64,000 nt of DNA from Streptomyces griseoluteus (GTDB lineage Bacteria > Actinomycetota > Actinomycetes > Streptomycetales > Streptomycetaceae), in contig NZ_SRRU01000001.1 in the NCBI RefSeq assembly GCF_004784465.1, positions 806,001 to 870,000 of the forward strand, given 5' to 3'. The notes below the pieces were generated by a model. The model was not told the DNA's origin, made no database searches, and worked only from the letters and a program-made list of their open reading frames with translations. Positions 36,333 to 47,886 of this stretch are shown one piece after another (the first letter of the stretch is position 1; every line of letters starts with the position of its first letter). A program made the position numbers and the translations under genes.

Positions 36333-38041
36333 CGCGAGACCTCCCCGTCGCCCAAGTCCCTCGCCACCAGCGCCCGGTAGCCCTTCTCGCGGTCCAGCAG
36401 CAGCCGGTGCGGACCGCTCGCGGCCACCTTGCCGTCGACCAGGAACAGCACCGTGTCCGCCACGTCCAGCAGCAGCGGCGAGGTCGACGTCACCAGCGTC
36501 GTACGGCCCTCCCGCGCCTCGCGCAGCCGGTGCGCGACCGCCGACTCGGTGTGCGCGTCCAGCGCCGAGGTCGGCTCCACGGCGAGCAGCACCTCGGGGT
36601 CGGCCAGCAGTGCCCGCGCCAGCCGGACCCGCTGCCGCTGGCCCCCCGAGAGGCTGCGGCCCTGCCCGGACACCACCGTGTCCAGCCCGTCGGGCAGCCC
36701 CCGTACGACGTCCTCGGCGACCGCAGCCCGCACCGCCCGGCGCACCGCCGCCTCGTCCGCGAGGCGCCCGGCGGACACCGTCTCCAGCAGCGGTCCGGCG
36801 AACAGGTCGGCCTCGTTGTCCGCGACCAGCACCCGCTCGCGCACCTCGGCCAGCGGCACCGCGTCCAGGCGTACACCGCCCCACAGCGCGTCGGTCGGCC
36901 CGTACCGGCCGAGGCGGTCCACCACGGCGGTGGTGTCGGCGGAGCGGGCCGCGACCAGCGCGGTCAGCCGGCCCGGCGCCACCCGCACGCCCGAAGCGGG
37001 GTCGTGCAGCTCGGCCGGGTGCCCGGGGGCGGTCAGCGTGCCGTCGTCCGGTTCGGGCTCCAGCCGGAGCAGGGCCACCACCCGGCGGGCGGCCACCACC
37101 GCGCGGTTCAGGTCGTAGTTCATCTCCACGAAGAACGCGACCGGGCCGATCAGCACCGCCGCGTACCCGTACACCGAGACCAGCTCGCCCACCGTGATCG
37201 CCCCCTGGGCGGCCAGCCGGGCCGCCAGCCAGGTCACCGCGGCCAGGAACAGCGTCGGCAGGCCGAGACCGAGCGCCTGCACCCAGCTCGTCACCGCGCC
37301 CACCCGGTAGCCCTGCTCCCGCAGCCGCCCGGAGTCCCGCGCGAAGGCGTCCGCGAACAGCGACTTGCCGCCGAGTCCGCCCAGGACCCGCAGGCCCCCG
37401 GCGAGGTCGCCGATGCGGGCCGTGAGGATGCCCTGGCGCTCCCGGTACTCGGTCTCGGTGCCCTGGAGGCGGCGGGTCAGCGGGCCGGTGAGCAGCGCGA
37501 TGACCGGCACGCCCAGCAGCACCACGGCGGCCACCGGGCCGGAGATTGTGAGGAGCTGGGCGGCCACCACCGAGTAGACGACGACCGAGCCGACGCCCGG
37601 CCCCATCACGGTCAGCGCCTGCGCGAGGGTCTGCACATCGCCCACCCCCACGGTGACGACCTCACCGGCTCCCACCCGGCGCGGCAGCGCGGCGCCCAGC
37701 CTGGCCGCGTGCTCCACCACCAGCTTCACCGTGCGGAAGTTGGCGTCCATCCGCACCCGCGTCATGGTGCGGTGCCGCATGATGCTCAGCCACGCGCAGC
37801 CCACCCCGGCCGCGAACATCGCCCCGGTCCAGGCGGCCAGCACCCCGAGCCTTCCCGGCACCAGCCCGTCGTCCACCGCCCGCGACAGGAGGTAGGGCTG
37901 GGCCGCCATCAGCACCAGCCACGCCGAGCCGAACACCGCGCCGGCCAGCGAGCGCCCCGGCTGGCGCAGCGCCAGCCACCACAGATAGCGCCAGCCGCCG
38001 CGCGTATCAGGTATGCCGGGATCTCCGTACGCGTCGATCAT
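36329..38041 (-). CDS. ABC exporter half-transporter with non-canonical nucleotide-binding site
   Basis: A 570-aa partner of the downstream gene, with six TM helices (~30-310) and an NBD in which the Walker A region (~361-371, ALVAARSADTT) lacks the GxxGxGK pattern and its Lys, the Q-loop Gln is Asn/Asp, Walker B reads LLAVEP without the first Asp, and the H-loop His is replaced (TSTSP). The signature LSGGQRQR (464-471) is perfect. Such a protein cannot use its own ATP site but completes the partner's site, the asymmetry known for heterodimeric exporters, here in an extreme form. Start ATG MIDAYGDPG at 38041. Confidence 0.88.
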   Translation of the reverse strand: MIDAYGDPGIPDTRGGWRYLWWLALRQPGRSLAGAVFGSAWLVLMAAQPYLLSRAVDDGLVPGRLGVLAAWTGAMFAAGVGCAWLSIMRHRTMTRVRMDANFRTVKLVVEHAARLGAALPRRVGAGEVVTVGVGDVQTLAQALTVMGPGVGSVVVYSVVAAQLLTISGPVAAVVLLGVPVIALLTGPLTRRLQGTETEYRERQGILTARIGDLAGGLRVLGGLGGKSLFADAFARDSGRLREQGYRVGAVTSWVQALGLGLPTLFLAAVTWLAARLAAQGAITVGELVSVYGYAAVLIGPVAFFVEMNYDLNRAVVAARRVVALLRLEPEPDDGTLTAPGHPAELHDPASGVRVAPGRLTALVAARSADTTAVVDRLGRYGPTDALWGGVRLDAVPLAEVRERVLVADNEADLFAGPLLETVSAGRLADEAAVRRAVRAAVAEDVVRGLPDGLDTVVSGQGRSLSGGQRQRVRLARALLADPEVLLAVEPTSALDAHTESAVAHRLREAREGRTTLVTSTSPLLLDVADTVLFLVDGKVAASGPHRLLLDREKGYRALVARDLGDGEVSR

Positions 38042-38063
38042 CCTGCCCCCGTTCCACCGGCCG

Positions 38064-39929
38064 TCACTGAGCCAGACTGTCCCGCCACGCCTTGTGCAGC
38101 TCGGAGAACCTACCGGAACCGGCGATCAACCGGTCCGGGCGCCCGTCCTCGACGATCCGGCCGTGCTCCATCACCAGCACCCGGTCGGCGATTTCCACCG
38201 TGGACAGCCGGTGCGCGATCACCACCGCCGTACGACCGCGCAGCACGGTCGTCATCGCCCGCTGCACCGCCCGCTCCCCGGGCACATCCAGCGAGCTGGT
38301 CGCCTCGTCCAGGATCAGCACCGCCGGGTCGGCGAGCAACGCCCGGGCGAAGGCCACCAGTTGGCGCTGACCCGCGGAGATCCGGCCGCCGCGCTTGCGT
38401 ACGTCGGTGTCGTAGCCGTCGGGCAGCGCGCTGATGAACTCGTGGGCGCCGATGGCCTTCGCCGCGTGCTCGATCTCCTCCCGCGTGGCCTCGGGCCGGC
38501 CGATGGCGATGTTGTCCGCGACCGTGCCGGAGAACAGGAACGCCTCCTGGGTCACCATCACCACCCCGCGCCGCAGTTCGGGCAGCGCCAGCTCGCGCAG
38601 GTCCACCCCGTCGAGCAGGACGGAGCCCTCGGTCGGGTCGTAGAACCGGGCCAGCAGCTTGGCCAGCGTCGACTTGCCCGCGCCCGTGGAGCCGACCACG
38701 GCGACGGTCTGCCCGGCCGGCAGCGTCAGGTCGAAGCGGGGCAGCACCTCGCCGCCGGTGCGGTAGGCGAACCGCACCCCGTCGAAGACGACCTCACGGC
38801 CGGGGAAGTCGCTCTTCAGCGGCGGGAGTTCGCGGGACTCGGCGGGCTCGGGCACGGACGGGACCTGGGCCAGCAGGCCGGCGATCTTCTCCAGCGAGGC
38901 GGCCGCCGACTGGTAGGAGTTGAGGAACATCCCCAGCCGGTCGATCGGGTCGTACAGCCGCCGCAGGTACAGCACCGCCGCCGCCAGCACACCGAGGGCC
39001 AGGGTGCCGGAGGCCACCCGGTAGGCGCCCCACAGCACGATCCCGGCGACCGCCGTGTTGGCGACCAGCCGGGACCCGACCACGTACCGCGCCATCTCCA
39101 GCAGCGAGTCGCCGTTGCTGCGCTCGTGGTGCCGGTTGAGCGTGGCGAACTCGGCGTCGTTGGCGGCCTCGCGGCGGAAGGCGCGCACCGGGCGGATGCC
39201 GTTCATCGTCTCGACGAACTTCACGATCAGCGCCGCGATCGCCGTGGAACGGGCGGCGAACACCTCCTGCGCGCGCCGCTGATAGCGCCGCACCAGCAGG
39301 TACAGCGGCACGAACGAGGCGACCGCGACCGCGCCGAGGCCCAGGTCGAGCCAGAGCAGCAGGGCGGAGATGTACACGAACGACAGCACCACCGTGACCA
39401 GCTCCTGGAGCCCCTCGTCGAGGAGTTCGCGCAGCGCCTCCACGTCCGTGGTGGAGCGGGAGATCAGCCGGCCGGAGGTGTAGCGCTCGTGGAAGTCCAC
39501 GCTGAGCGCTTGCGCGTGCCGGAAGATCCGGCCGCGCAGGTCCAGCAGCACGTCCTGGTTGACCCAGGCGGACGCCCGGATGAACGCGTACTGCAGTCCG
39601 CCGGAGGCCAGCGCGCACAGCGCGTACCCCGCCGCCACCGCGAGCAGTGGCCCGTGGTCGTGCCGGCGCACGGCCGGTACGGCGGTGTCGATGGCGTACG
39701 CCACCAGCAGCGGGCCGGTCTGCGCCGCCGCCTGCTGGAGCAGCAGCAGGAGCACGGTGAGCGCGACGCGGGCCCGGCGCGGGGCGAGCAGCGAGCGCAG
39801 CAGCGCGGCCGTGGCGCCGGGCGGGGTGGGCAGGACGTCTCGGTCGAAGGGGTCGCCGGAGTCCTGCCCGCGTTCTGGTCCTGGCAGGTCGTCGTCCGTG
39901 GTGGGGGCGGCGGACGTCGTGGTGGTCAT
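38064..39929 (-). CDS. ABC exporter half-transporter (consensus ATP site subunit)
   Basis: A 621-aa fused exporter. After a ~55-residue cytosolic tail it has six TM helices and an NBD with Walker A GSTGAGKST, Q-loop MVTQEAFLF, signature ISAGQRQL, Walker B LILDEATSSLD and H-loop AHRLST. The start ATG (MTTTTSAAP) overlaps the upstream exporter gene by ATGA. The slightly altered signature (Ala for Gly) together with the partner's changed Walker B marks one impaired site, so the two products form a heterodimer. The homologous mycobacterial pair Rv1272c/Rv1273c comes to mind; this is recall. Confidence 0.9.
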   Translation of the reverse strand: MTTTTSAAPTTDDDLPGPERGQDSGDPFDRDVLPTPPGATAALLRSLLAPRRARVALTVLLLLLQQAAAQTGPLLVAYAIDTAVPAVRRHDHGPLLAVAAGYALCALASGGLQYAFIRASAWVNQDVLLDLRGRIFRHAQALSVDFHERYTSGRLISRSTTDVEALRELLDEGLQELVTVVLSFVYISALLLWLDLGLGAVAVASFVPLYLLVRRYQRRAQEVFAARSTAIAALIVKFVETMNGIRPVRAFRREAANDAEFATLNRHHERSNGDSLLEMARYVVGSRLVANTAVAGIVLWGAYRVASGTLALGVLAAAVLYLRRLYDPIDRLGMFLNSYQSAAASLEKIAGLLAQVPSVPEPAESRELPPLKSDFPGREVVFDGVRFAYRTGGEVLPRFDLTLPAGQTVAVVGSTGAGKSTLAKLLARFYDPTEGSVLLDGVDLRELALPELRRGVVMVTQEAFLFSGTVADNIAIGRPEATREEIEHAAKAIGAHEFISALPDGYDTDVRKRGGRISAGQRQLVAFARALLADPAVLILDEATSSLDVPGERAVQRAMTTVLRGRTAVVIAHRLSTVEIADRVLVMEHGRIVEDGRPDRLIAGSGRFSELHKAWRDSLAQ

Positions 39930-41728
39930 CGGGAATCCTCGGGTTCCTCGGGAGCCTCGCGCGGGCCGCCGGACATCAGATGGGCGTACTCGGCGTTGGT
40001 GCGCAGCAGTTCGTGATGGGTGCCCACGGCGGTGATCCGGCCGCCGGAGAGCAGGGCGACCCGGTCGGCCAGCAGCACCGTGGAGGGGCGGTGGGCCACG
40101 ATCAGCGCGGTGGTGTCGGCCAGCACCCGGCGCAGCGCCGCCTCCACGGCCGCCTCGGTGTGCACGTCGAGCGCGGACAGCGGGTCGTCCAGCACCAGGA
40201 ACTCCGGCCGCCCGGCCACCGCGCGGGCCAGAGCGAGCCGCTGCCGCTGGCCGCCGGACAGGCTGAGGCCCTGTTCGCCGACGCGCGTGTCGGGGCCCTC
40301 GGGCAGGGCGTGCGCGAAGTCGGCGTGCGCCACGGCGAGCGCCCGGTCCAGCTCCTCCCGGCCCGCGTTCTCCCCGGCGCCCATGAGGACGTTCTCCGCC
40401 ACGCTGGTGGAGAACAGGGTGGGCTCCTCGAAGGCGACGGCGACCCGGGCGCGCAGTTCCTCGCGGGGCAGCGCGGTGATGTCCACGCCGTTGAGGGTGA
40501 TGCGGCCCGAGGTGGCGTCGTGCAGGCGGGGGACCAGCGAGGTCAGCGTGGTCTTGCCGCTGCCGGTCGCGCCGACGAGCGCCATCGACTCGCCGGGGCG
40601 GATGTGCAGGTCGACCCCGTCCAGCACCGGGCGGGCGTCGGGGGCGGCGTCGGCATGGCGGAAACCCACCCCCTCGAAGCGGAGGCCGCGTTCGCCGGGC
40701 TCGGGGGCGGCGGGGGTACGCGTCTCCGCCTCGCCCTCGGGACGCTCGTCCAGCACCTCGAAGTACCGTTCCGTGGCCGTCGCCGCCTCCTGGCACATCG
40801 CCAGCAGGAAGCCGATGGACTCCACCGGCCAGCGCAGCGCCAGCGCCGTGCTGAGGAAAGCGACCAGCGTGCCGGCCGACAGCGCGCCGTCCGCCACCCG
40901 CAGTACGCCCAGCACGAGCGCGGCCCCGATCGCCACCTCCGGCAGCGCCACGATGACCGCCCAGATGACGGCCAGCAGCCGCGCCTTGCCGAGCTCGGTG
41001 TCCCGCAGCATCAGCGCCGTACGGCGGAACGCGCGCGCCTGGCTGAGGTGGCGCCCGAAGCCCTTGACGACCCGGATGCCGAGCACGCTCTCCTCGACCA
41101 GCGTGGTCAGGTCCCCGACCTGGTCCTGCGCCCGCCGGGCCGCGTGCGCGTACCGCTGCTCCACGACCACGCAGACCCACAGCAGCGGCACGGCGGGACC
41201 GAGCACGACCAGGCCGAGCACCCAGTCCTGCACCAGCATGATCCCCACCCCGACGACGATCGTCACGCCGTTGACCAGCAGGAAGGTCAGAGGGAAGGCG
41301 AGGAACATCCGCACCAGCATCAGATCGCCGGTGCCCCGCGACAGCAGCTGGCCCGAGGGCCAGCGGTCGTGGAAGGCCACCGGGAGCCGCTGGAGGCGCC
41401 GGTAGAGGTCGGCGCGCATGCCCGCCTCCACACCCGCCAGCGGACGGGCCACCAGCCAGCGCCTGATGCCGAACAGCAGCGCCTCGGCCACCCCGATCAG
41501 CAGCAGGTACAGCGCGCCCAGCCAGACCCCGGCCGGGTCGCGTGCGGCCACCGGGCCGTCGACCATCCACTTCAGGACGAGCGGGATCACCAGACCGAGA
41601 CAGGAGGCGACGACCGCGATGGCGGCGGCCGCGAACCAGCGTGCGCGCACCGGACGTACGTAGGGCCACAGCCGCAGCAGGGTGCGGGCGGCGGAGCGGC
41701 GCCGGGCGGGGGGAGAGTTGGTGGACAC
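39926..41728 (-). CDS. ABC exporter half-transporter (degenerate-site subunit)
   Basis: A 600-aa fused exporter with six TM helices (~30-310) and an NBD: Walker A GATGSGKTT at 386-394, signature LSGGQRQR at 490-497, Walker B LVLDDP in which the catalytic Glu is Asp515, and AFEEP in the Q-loop where Gln is Glu. Asp for Glu is the standard change in the non-hydrolysing site of heterodimeric exporters. GTG 41728 begins VSTNSPPARRR, after which the first TM helix starts at ~30; the longer frame upstream enters glgX antisense. Four-base overlap with the next exporter gene. Confidence 0.9.
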   Translation of the reverse strand: MSTNSPPARRRSAARTLLRLWPYVRPVRARWFAAAAIAVVASCLGLVIPLVLKWMVDGPVAARDPAGVWLGALYLLLIGVAEALLFGIRRWLVARPLAGVEAGMRADLYRRLQRLPVAFHDRWPSGQLLSRGTGDLMLVRMFLAFPLTFLLVNGVTIVVGVGIMLVQDWVLGLVVLGPAVPLLWVCVVVEQRYAHAARRAQDQVGDLTTLVEESVLGIRVVKGFGRHLSQARAFRRTALMLRDTELGKARLLAVIWAVIVALPEVAIGAALVLGVLRVADGALSAGTLVAFLSTALALRWPVESIGFLLAMCQEAATATERYFEVLDERPEGEAETRTPAAPEPGERGLRFEGVGFRHADAAPDARPVLDGVDLHIRPGESMALVGATGSGKTTLTSLVPRLHDATSGRITLNGVDITALPREELRARVAVAFEEPTLFSTSVAENVLMGAGENAGREELDRALAVAHADFAHALPEGPDTRVGEQGLSLSGGQRQRLALARAVAGRPEFLVLDDPLSALDVHTEAAVEAALRRVLADTTALIVAHRPSTVLLADRVALLSGGRITAVGTHHELLRTNAEYAHLMSGGPREAPEEPEDSR

Positions 41729-41792
41729 CGGGGTCAGCGTACGGACCGGCCCCCGTCCCGCCCACCGAGTTTTCCGGCCCCTTGGCACCTCC

Positions 41793-44030
<2,238 letters not shown>

Positions 44031-44268
44031 CAGTCGGCCCCTCTTTCAGTGGCTCGGCCTTCCGGGGCACGACCGCCCGCGCCGAACGGCCGACCGCACC
44101 CGAGGGCCTGCCAAGGCCCCGGGCACGCTCGGCCGGCCGGTACGGCAGCGCCCCGACGGCTCCGGCGCGGGCGCGGCGGCTCCCCTTCGCGTCGTCCTTC
44201 CCTCTGTTCTGCCCATCCGGGCGGTCGCACTCACGTTTCCCCGGAGCGGGCCGCGTCGTTGTGTCGGC

Positions 44269-45501
44269 GTGAGGCACCTACAAGGACGCGCGCGGCGCGC
44301 GCTGGCCGCACTGGCCACGGCACTTTCATGGACGGGACTGCTGGCCGGGGCCGCCGGCTGTACCGCGGACGGCTCCGGCCCCCTGGGCATCGGCGGCCCG
44401 CCGGGCAGACCCCCGGCCGTCGAGGACGTCATCCGGGTGACCCCGGACGACGGCGGCAAGGGGGTGCGCCCCGGCGAGCGGCTGAGGGTGAGGGTGCCCG
44501 CCGGGCGGCTGGAGAAGGTCACGGTGACCCGCTCCCAGGACGCCCGGGACACCGTCGTCACCGGGCACATCGTGGAGGACGGCCGTACCTGGAAACCGGA
44601 CGACGACAAGCTGGCCCTCGCCGCCCGCTACACCGTGGACGCGGTCGCCGTGGACGGCGACGGCCGCCGCTCCGCCCGGCACACCACGTTCACCACCTAC
44701 GTCCCCGACCAGCGGTTCATCGGCTACGTCACCCCGGAGAACCGTTCCACGGTGGGCACCGGGATGATCGTCTCCCTCGCCTTCAACCGGGACATCACCG
44801 ACCGGGCCGCCGTGGAGAAGGCCGTACGCGTCACCGCTAAGCCTGCCGTCGACATCCGTGCCCACTGGTTCGGCAAGAACCGGCTGGACTTCCGCCCCGA
44901 GCGCTACTGGAAGCCCGGCACCGAGGTCACCGTCGACCTCGCCCTGCGCGACGTGGAGGGGGCGCCCGGCGTCTACGGGCTCCAGCGCAAGACCATCGCC
45001 TTCACCATCGGCCGCAGCCAGGTCTCCCTGGTCGACGCGGCCGCGCACACCATGCAGGTGCGCCGGGACGGCGAACTCCTGGCCACCGTGCCGATCACCG
45101 CGGGCGCCCCCAAGACGCCCACGTACAACGGCAAGATGGTGGTGATGGACATGCTGGAGGTGACCCGCATGAACAGCCAGACGGTCGGCTTCGGCGGGGA
45201 GTACGACATCCCGGACGTGCCGCACGCCATGAAGCTCACCGACTCCGGCACCTTCCTGCACGGCAACTACTGGTCGCCCGAGTCGCCGGGTGAGGTCAAC
45301 GTCAGCCATGGCTGCGTGGGGCTGAGGGACGTCAAGGGCGGCGGCGCGGACACCCCGGCGGGCTGGTTCTTCGACCGCAGCCTGGTCGGGGACGTCATCG
45401 AGGTCGTGCACAGCAAGGACAAGACGGTCTCCCCGGACAACGGCCTCAGCGGGTGGAACATGGCATGGAAGCAGTGGAAGGCGGGCAGCGTGCTCCAGTG
45501 A
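44269..45501 (+). CDS. L,D-transpeptidase lipoprotein with Ig-like domains (copy 1)
   Basis: A 410-aa exported wall enzyme. An Arg-rich start and hydrophobic stretch end at a lipobox-like AGAAGC (Cys31), so it is probably membrane-anchored, although the -3 residue is Ala. Residues ~45-270 form two Ig-like modules (Big_10-type) and ~275-400 the YkuD domain with FLHGNYW and the catalytic SHGCVGL (Cys349). YkuD enzymes make 3-3 cross-links in peptidoglycan and resist most penicillins. No strong ribosome site precedes the GTG at 44269, which is the last in-frame start before the signal. The next gene is a paralogue. Confidence 0.9.
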   Translation: MRHLQGRARRALAALATALSWTGLLAGAAGCTADGSGPLGIGGPPGRPPAVEDVIRVTPDDGGKGVRPGERLRVRVPAGRLEKVTVTRSQDARDTVVTGHIVEDGRTWKPDDDKLALAARYTVDAVAVDGDGRRSARHTTFTTYVPDQRFIGYVTPENRSTVGTGMIVSLAFNRDITDRAAVEKAVRVTAKPAVDIRAHWFGKNRLDFRPERYWKPGTEVTVDLALRDVEGAPGVYGLQRKTIAFTIGRSQVSLVDAAAHTMQVRRDGELLATVPITAGAPKTPTYNGKMVVMDMLEVTRMNSQTVGFGGEYDIPDVPHAMKLTDSGTFLHGNYWSPESPGEVNVSHGCVGLRDVKGGGADTPAGWFFDRSLVGDVIEVVHSKDKTVSPDNGLSGWNMAWKQWKAGSVLQ

Positions 45502-45666
45502 CCCGGTGAGCTGCGAAATTCCGGGTATCGGCGCCTGGTTGAAGTTGCGACTGAACGGTGACATTCGACGGACACCGAGCCCGGAACCCGGCGGCTAGCA
45601 TGCCCGAATGAGCGCGGGACGCGCCGGGGTGTGGACCTGTGACCAGGTCCGGGAGGGGAGAACGAC

Positions 45667-46896
45667 TTGAACGTGCGGCCGATATCGGGGGCTTCGGCAG
45701 GAACTCGGCACAGGGGTCGTAAGGGGCTGGCGCTCATGGCGGGGGCGCTCGTGCTGTCGCTGGCCGCCTGCGGCGGCGGTGAGACCACGGGGAGCGGGTC
45801 GGACAACGCCAAGAACAAGGAGGGCCAGGACAAGCAGTCCTCGGCCGCCGTCACCATCGCGCCCAAGTCCGGTGCCACGGCGGTGGACACCAGCGGCGCG
45901 CTGAACGTGAAGGTCGCCGGGGGCCGGCTGACCAGCGTGGTGGTCAAGGACAGCAAGGGCACCGAGGTCGACGGCACGCTCGCCAAGGGCGGCGCCGCCT
46001 GGACCCCCGTCCGGCACCTGGCCGCCGCCACCAAGTACACGGTGCACGCGGTCGCCGAGGACTCGCGGGGGCGCAAGGCCGCCGAGGACTCCAGCTTCAC
46101 CACGCTGACGCCGAAGAACACCTTCATGGGCACCTTCACCCCGGAGGACGGTTCCACCGTCGGCGTCGGCATGCCGTTCTCGCTGCGCTTCACCCGCGGC
46201 ATCACCGACCCGGCCGCCGTCGAGAAGGCCATCCGGATCAGGACCGAGCCCGCGGTGGACGTCGCGGGACACTGGTTCGGCAACGACCGCCTGGACTTCC
46301 GCCCGGAGAGCTACTGGAAGCCCGGCACCAAGGTCACCGTCGACCTCGACCTGGACGGCGTCGAGGGCCGCGACGGGGTGTACGGCAAGCAGCGCAAGAC
46401 GGTGAAGTTCACCATCGGCCGCAGCCAGATCTCCTACGTCGACGCCAAGAAGCACACCATGAAGGTCGTGCGGGACGGCAAGACCCTCAAGACCCTCCCG
46501 GTCACCACCGGCAAGCCCGGTTACGAGACCTGGAACGGCAAGATGGTCATGACCGAGAGGCTCGCCGTGACCCGGATGAACGGCGAGACGGTCGGCTACG
46601 GCGGCGAGTACGACATCAAGGACGTGCCGCACGCCATCCGCCTCACCGACTCCGGCACCTTCATCCACGGCAACTACTGGGGCGGCGGAGCTTTCGGCAA
46701 CTACAACGCCAGCCACGGCTGCGTGGGCCTGCGCGACGTGCGCGGCGGCTACGACGGCGGGGTTCCGGCGGCCTGGTTCTTCAACAGGTCCATGGTCGGT
46801 GACGTGGTCATCGTGAAGAACTCGCACGACCGCACGGTCGCCCCGGACAACGGCCTCAACGGCTGGAACATGAGCTGGGCGGACTGGAAGAAGTAG
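45667..46896 (+). CDS. L,D-transpeptidase lipoprotein with Ig-like domains (copy 2)
   Basis: A 409-aa paralogue of the preceding gene with a textbook lipobox LAAC (Cys35), a Gly/Ser/Lys-rich linker, two Ig-like modules (~60-280) and a YkuD domain with FIHGNYWGGG and SHGCVGLRD (Cys352). It starts at TTG 45667, with GGGAGGGG at 8-15 bases upstream, or GTG two codons later. The 165-bp gap to copy 1 and a hairpin after the stop suggest separate regulation of the two copies. Confidence 0.92.
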   Translation: MNVRPISGASAGTRHRGRKGLALMAGALVLSLAACGGGETTGSGSDNAKNKEGQDKQSSAAVTIAPKSGATAVDTSGALNVKVAGGRLTSVVVKDSKGTEVDGTLAKGGAAWTPVRHLAAATKYTVHAVAEDSRGRKAAEDSSFTTLTPKNTFMGTFTPEDGSTVGVGMPFSLRFTRGITDPAAVEKAIRIRTEPAVDVAGHWFGNDRLDFRPESYWKPGTKVTVDLDLDGVEGRDGVYGKQRKTVKFTIGRSQISYVDAKKHTMKVVRDGKTLKTLPVTTGKPGYETWNGKMVMTERLAVTRMNGETVGYGGEYDIKDVPHAIRLTDSGTFIHGNYWGGGAFGNYNASHGCVGLRDVRGGYDGGVPAAWFFNRSMVGDVVIVKNSHDRTVAPDNGLNGWNMSWADWKK

Positions 46897-46907
46897 GAAC
46901 CTGGCGA

Positions 46908-46946
46908 GACGGGCCCGGTGCTGTGAGGAACGGCACCGGGCCCGTC
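46908..46946 (+). terminator. Terminator after the second L,D-transpeptidase gene
   Basis: Fourteen-base perfect arms (46908-46921 and 46933-46946) flank an 11-nt loop, 11 bp beyond the stop codon. Confidence 0.85.
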
Positions 46947-46974
46947 GGCGTTAGTGGCCGTTAACCTGCTGCGC

Positions 46975-47742
46975 ATGACCGTGAATCTCGAAGTCGCCGA
47001 AGGCGTCGGCACGCTGCGCCTGGACCGGCCGCCGATGAACGCGCTGGACGTCGCCACGCAGGACCGGCTCAAGGAACTCGCCGAGGAGGCGACGCGCCGC
47101 GAGGACGTGCGCGCCGTGGTGATCTACGGCGGGGAGAAGGTGTTCGCGGCGGGCGCGGACATCAAGGAGATGCAGGCGATGGACCACACCGCGATGGTCC
47201 TGCGCGCCCGGGCTCTCCAGGACGCCTTCACCGCCGTCGCCCGCATCCCCAAGCCCGTCGTCGCCGCCGTCACCGGGTACGCCCTCGGCGGTGGCTGTGA
47301 GCTGGCGCTGTGCGCGGACTACCGGATCGCCGGGGAGAACGCCAAACTGGGCCAGCCCGAGATCCTGCTCGGCCTGATCCCGGGCGCGGGCGGCACCCAG
47401 CGGCTGCCCCGGCTGATCGGCCCCTCCAAGGCGAAGGACCTCATCTTCACCGGCCGCATGGTCAAGGCCGACGAGGCCCTCGCCCTCGGCCTGGTGGACC
47501 GGGTCGTCCCGGCCGGCGAGGTGTACGAGCAGGCGCACGCCTGGGCCGCCCGGCTCGCCCAGGGCCCGGCGCTCGCGCTGCGCGCCGCGAAGGAGGCGGT
47601 CGACGCCGGCCTGGAGACGGACATCGACACCGGGCTCACGGTGGAGCGGAACTGGTTCGCGGGGCTGTTCGCCACCGAGGACCGCGAGCGGGGGATGCGC
47701 AGCTTCGTGGAGGAGGGTCCGGGGAAGGCCAAGTTCCTCTGA
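46975..47742 (+). CDS. Enoyl-CoA hydratase/isomerase-family protein
   Basis: A 255-aa crotonase-fold enzyme that most likely hydrates trans-2-enoyl-CoA in fatty acid breakdown. It has the CoA-binding AAGADIKEM, the oxyanion-hole segment GYALGGGCELAL, and both family glutamates (in GCELAL and GQPEILLGLIPGAGGTQ), so a true hydratase is likely. The ATG at 46975 (MTVNLEVAEGV) is preferred to the GTG seven codons upstream because the fold begins here. It stands alone between a terminator and an unrelated ATPase gene. The exact substrate cannot be read. Confidence 0.9.
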   Translation: MTVNLEVAEGVGTLRLDRPPMNALDVATQDRLKELAEEATRREDVRAVVIYGGEKVFAAGADIKEMQAMDHTAMVLRARALQDAFTAVARIPKPVVAAVTGYALGGGCELALCADYRIAGENAKLGQPEILLGLIPGAGGTQRLPRLIGPSKAKDLIFTGRMVKADEALALGLVDRVVPAGEVYEQAHAWAARLAQGPALALRAAKEAVDAGLETDIDTGLTVERNWFAGLFATEDRERGMRSFVEEGPGKAKFL

Positions 47743-47769
47743 GGGCAACGGACGTGCTCCCAGAACCCG

Positions 47770-47783
47770 ACAAGGGCCCTTGT
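47770..47783. promoter_or_regulatory. Perfect 14-bp palindrome upstream of the ATPase gene
   Basis: ACAAGGGCCCTTGT reads the same on both strands. It lies 28 bp after the enoyl-CoA hydratase stop and ~100 bp before the next gene; it could be an operator or part of a short terminator stem. Confidence 0.35.
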
Positions 47784-47886
47784 GCCCCTTGCAATTGACG
47801 CGTCGTCTGATTCGGCTCTCCCGGCGGGCCGGTTTATGGCAGCCTTAACCGCACCTTAAGCCTGCCTCGCCGAGGGAGCCGCACGA

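Noticed and set aside
38064..41765. A 1233-aa open frame on the minus strand spanning two exporter genes, which could look like a fused transporter.
   Set aside because: Only the last 621 residues are ABC sequence; the first part is the out-of-frame shadow of the 600-aa exporter gene, which overlaps by ATGA.
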